This document shows positions 5,596 to 5,667 of a DNA stretch of 5,667 bases, one piece after another. The position numbers and the translations under genes were made by a program. Numbering within the stretch: position 1 is the first letter of the stretch; each line of letters starts with the position of its first letter. The DNA comes from Acidimicrobiia bacterium (GTDB lineage Bacteria > Actinomycetota > Acidimicrobiia > Acidimicrobiales > Ilumatobacteraceae). The notes beneath the pieces are model-generated. The model saw only the letters and a program-made list of their open reading frames with translations, did not search any database and was not told the DNA's origin. The stretch lies in NCBI GenBank assembly GCA_013821025.1, contig JACDHN010000189.1:1-5667 (forward strand), given 5' to 3'.

Positions 5596-5667
5596 GCCGT
5601 ACCCCCAGCGGCCGGGTTCGGTGACCGACGACAGGCGGTGTCACCGGTTCATCGTGGTGTCCGGGCC
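5596..5667 (-). other. Operon leader and possible end of an upstream gene
   Basis: One minus-strand frame enters from the right edge as GPDTTMNR and stops at TGA 5643-5641. It could be the tail of an upstream gene, perhaps the binding protein, but eight codons prove nothing. A seven-base inverted repeat (CGGTGAC, 5619-5625 with 5640-5646, loop of 14) surrounds that stop. No convincing -10/-35 pair is visible, so the operon promoter probably lies outside the window. Confidence 0.2.

Noticed and set aside
4955..5644. Minus-strand frame overlapping the 5' half of oppB
   Set aside because: It is a shifted reading of oppB. The oppB frame has the permease motifs, so I see no evidence of a frameshift or a second gene.
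5619..5646. Inverted repeat before oppB as an operator or terminator
   Set aside because: Seven-base arms with a 14-base loop and no T tract are too weak to call; it is noted only within the leader entry.

Overview
The window is high-GC bacterial DNA, and almost everything in it is transcribed leftward (minus strand). The opp genes strongly prefer G or C at third codon positions. SecG carries a Gly-rich loop of the kind seen in actinobacteria, and the tRNA encodes its own CCA end. I infer a high-GC actinobacterium, possibly of an Acidimicrobiia-like lineage; this is not proven by the window.

Layout in transcription order, from the right edge leftward. (1) About 70 bases of leader hold the start of the operon and perhaps the last codons of an upstream gene. 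(2) A compact peptide-type ABC importer follows: oppB-like permease (5595-4105), oppC-like permease (4112-3033), oppD-like ATPase (probable start 2995, stop 1889) and oppF-like ATPase (1892-828). Three junctions are tight: oppB/oppC overlap by 8 bases, oppD/oppF by 4 (ATGA), and the oppF stop lies inside the ribosome binding site of the next gene. (3) secG (816-574) is the last protein gene of the run. (4) tRNA-Leu(GAG) (548-461) lies 25 bases further on and is followed by a strong intrinsic terminator (460-424). (5) Bases 200-423 hold no gene I can recognise, only a small dyad. (6) The 5' part of a small ORF (199-1) runs off the left edge. It carries a basic Gly/Ala/Arg motif and has codon use unlike the opp genes.

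How the parts work together: OppB and OppC would form the membrane channel, and OppD and OppF the ATP-hydrolysing pair. A substrate-binding lipoprotein (OppA) is needed but is not in the window. SecG belongs to the SecYEG translocon and has no direct role in peptide uptake, so its tight coupling to oppF is more a matter of gene organisation and expression. The terminator after the tRNA probably ends both the tRNA transcript and any read-through from opp-secG.

Most of the window is ordinary transport and secretion machinery, and I found no new defence or mobile system. The features most worth a second look are: the OppB permease, which carries about 170 extra, mostly hydrophobic residues in its middle; the opp-secG-tRNA-Leu(GAG) order, whose secG-tRNA part matches the E. 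coli secG-leuU pair; tandem hairpins at the end of oppF; and the atypical ORF beyond the tRNA.
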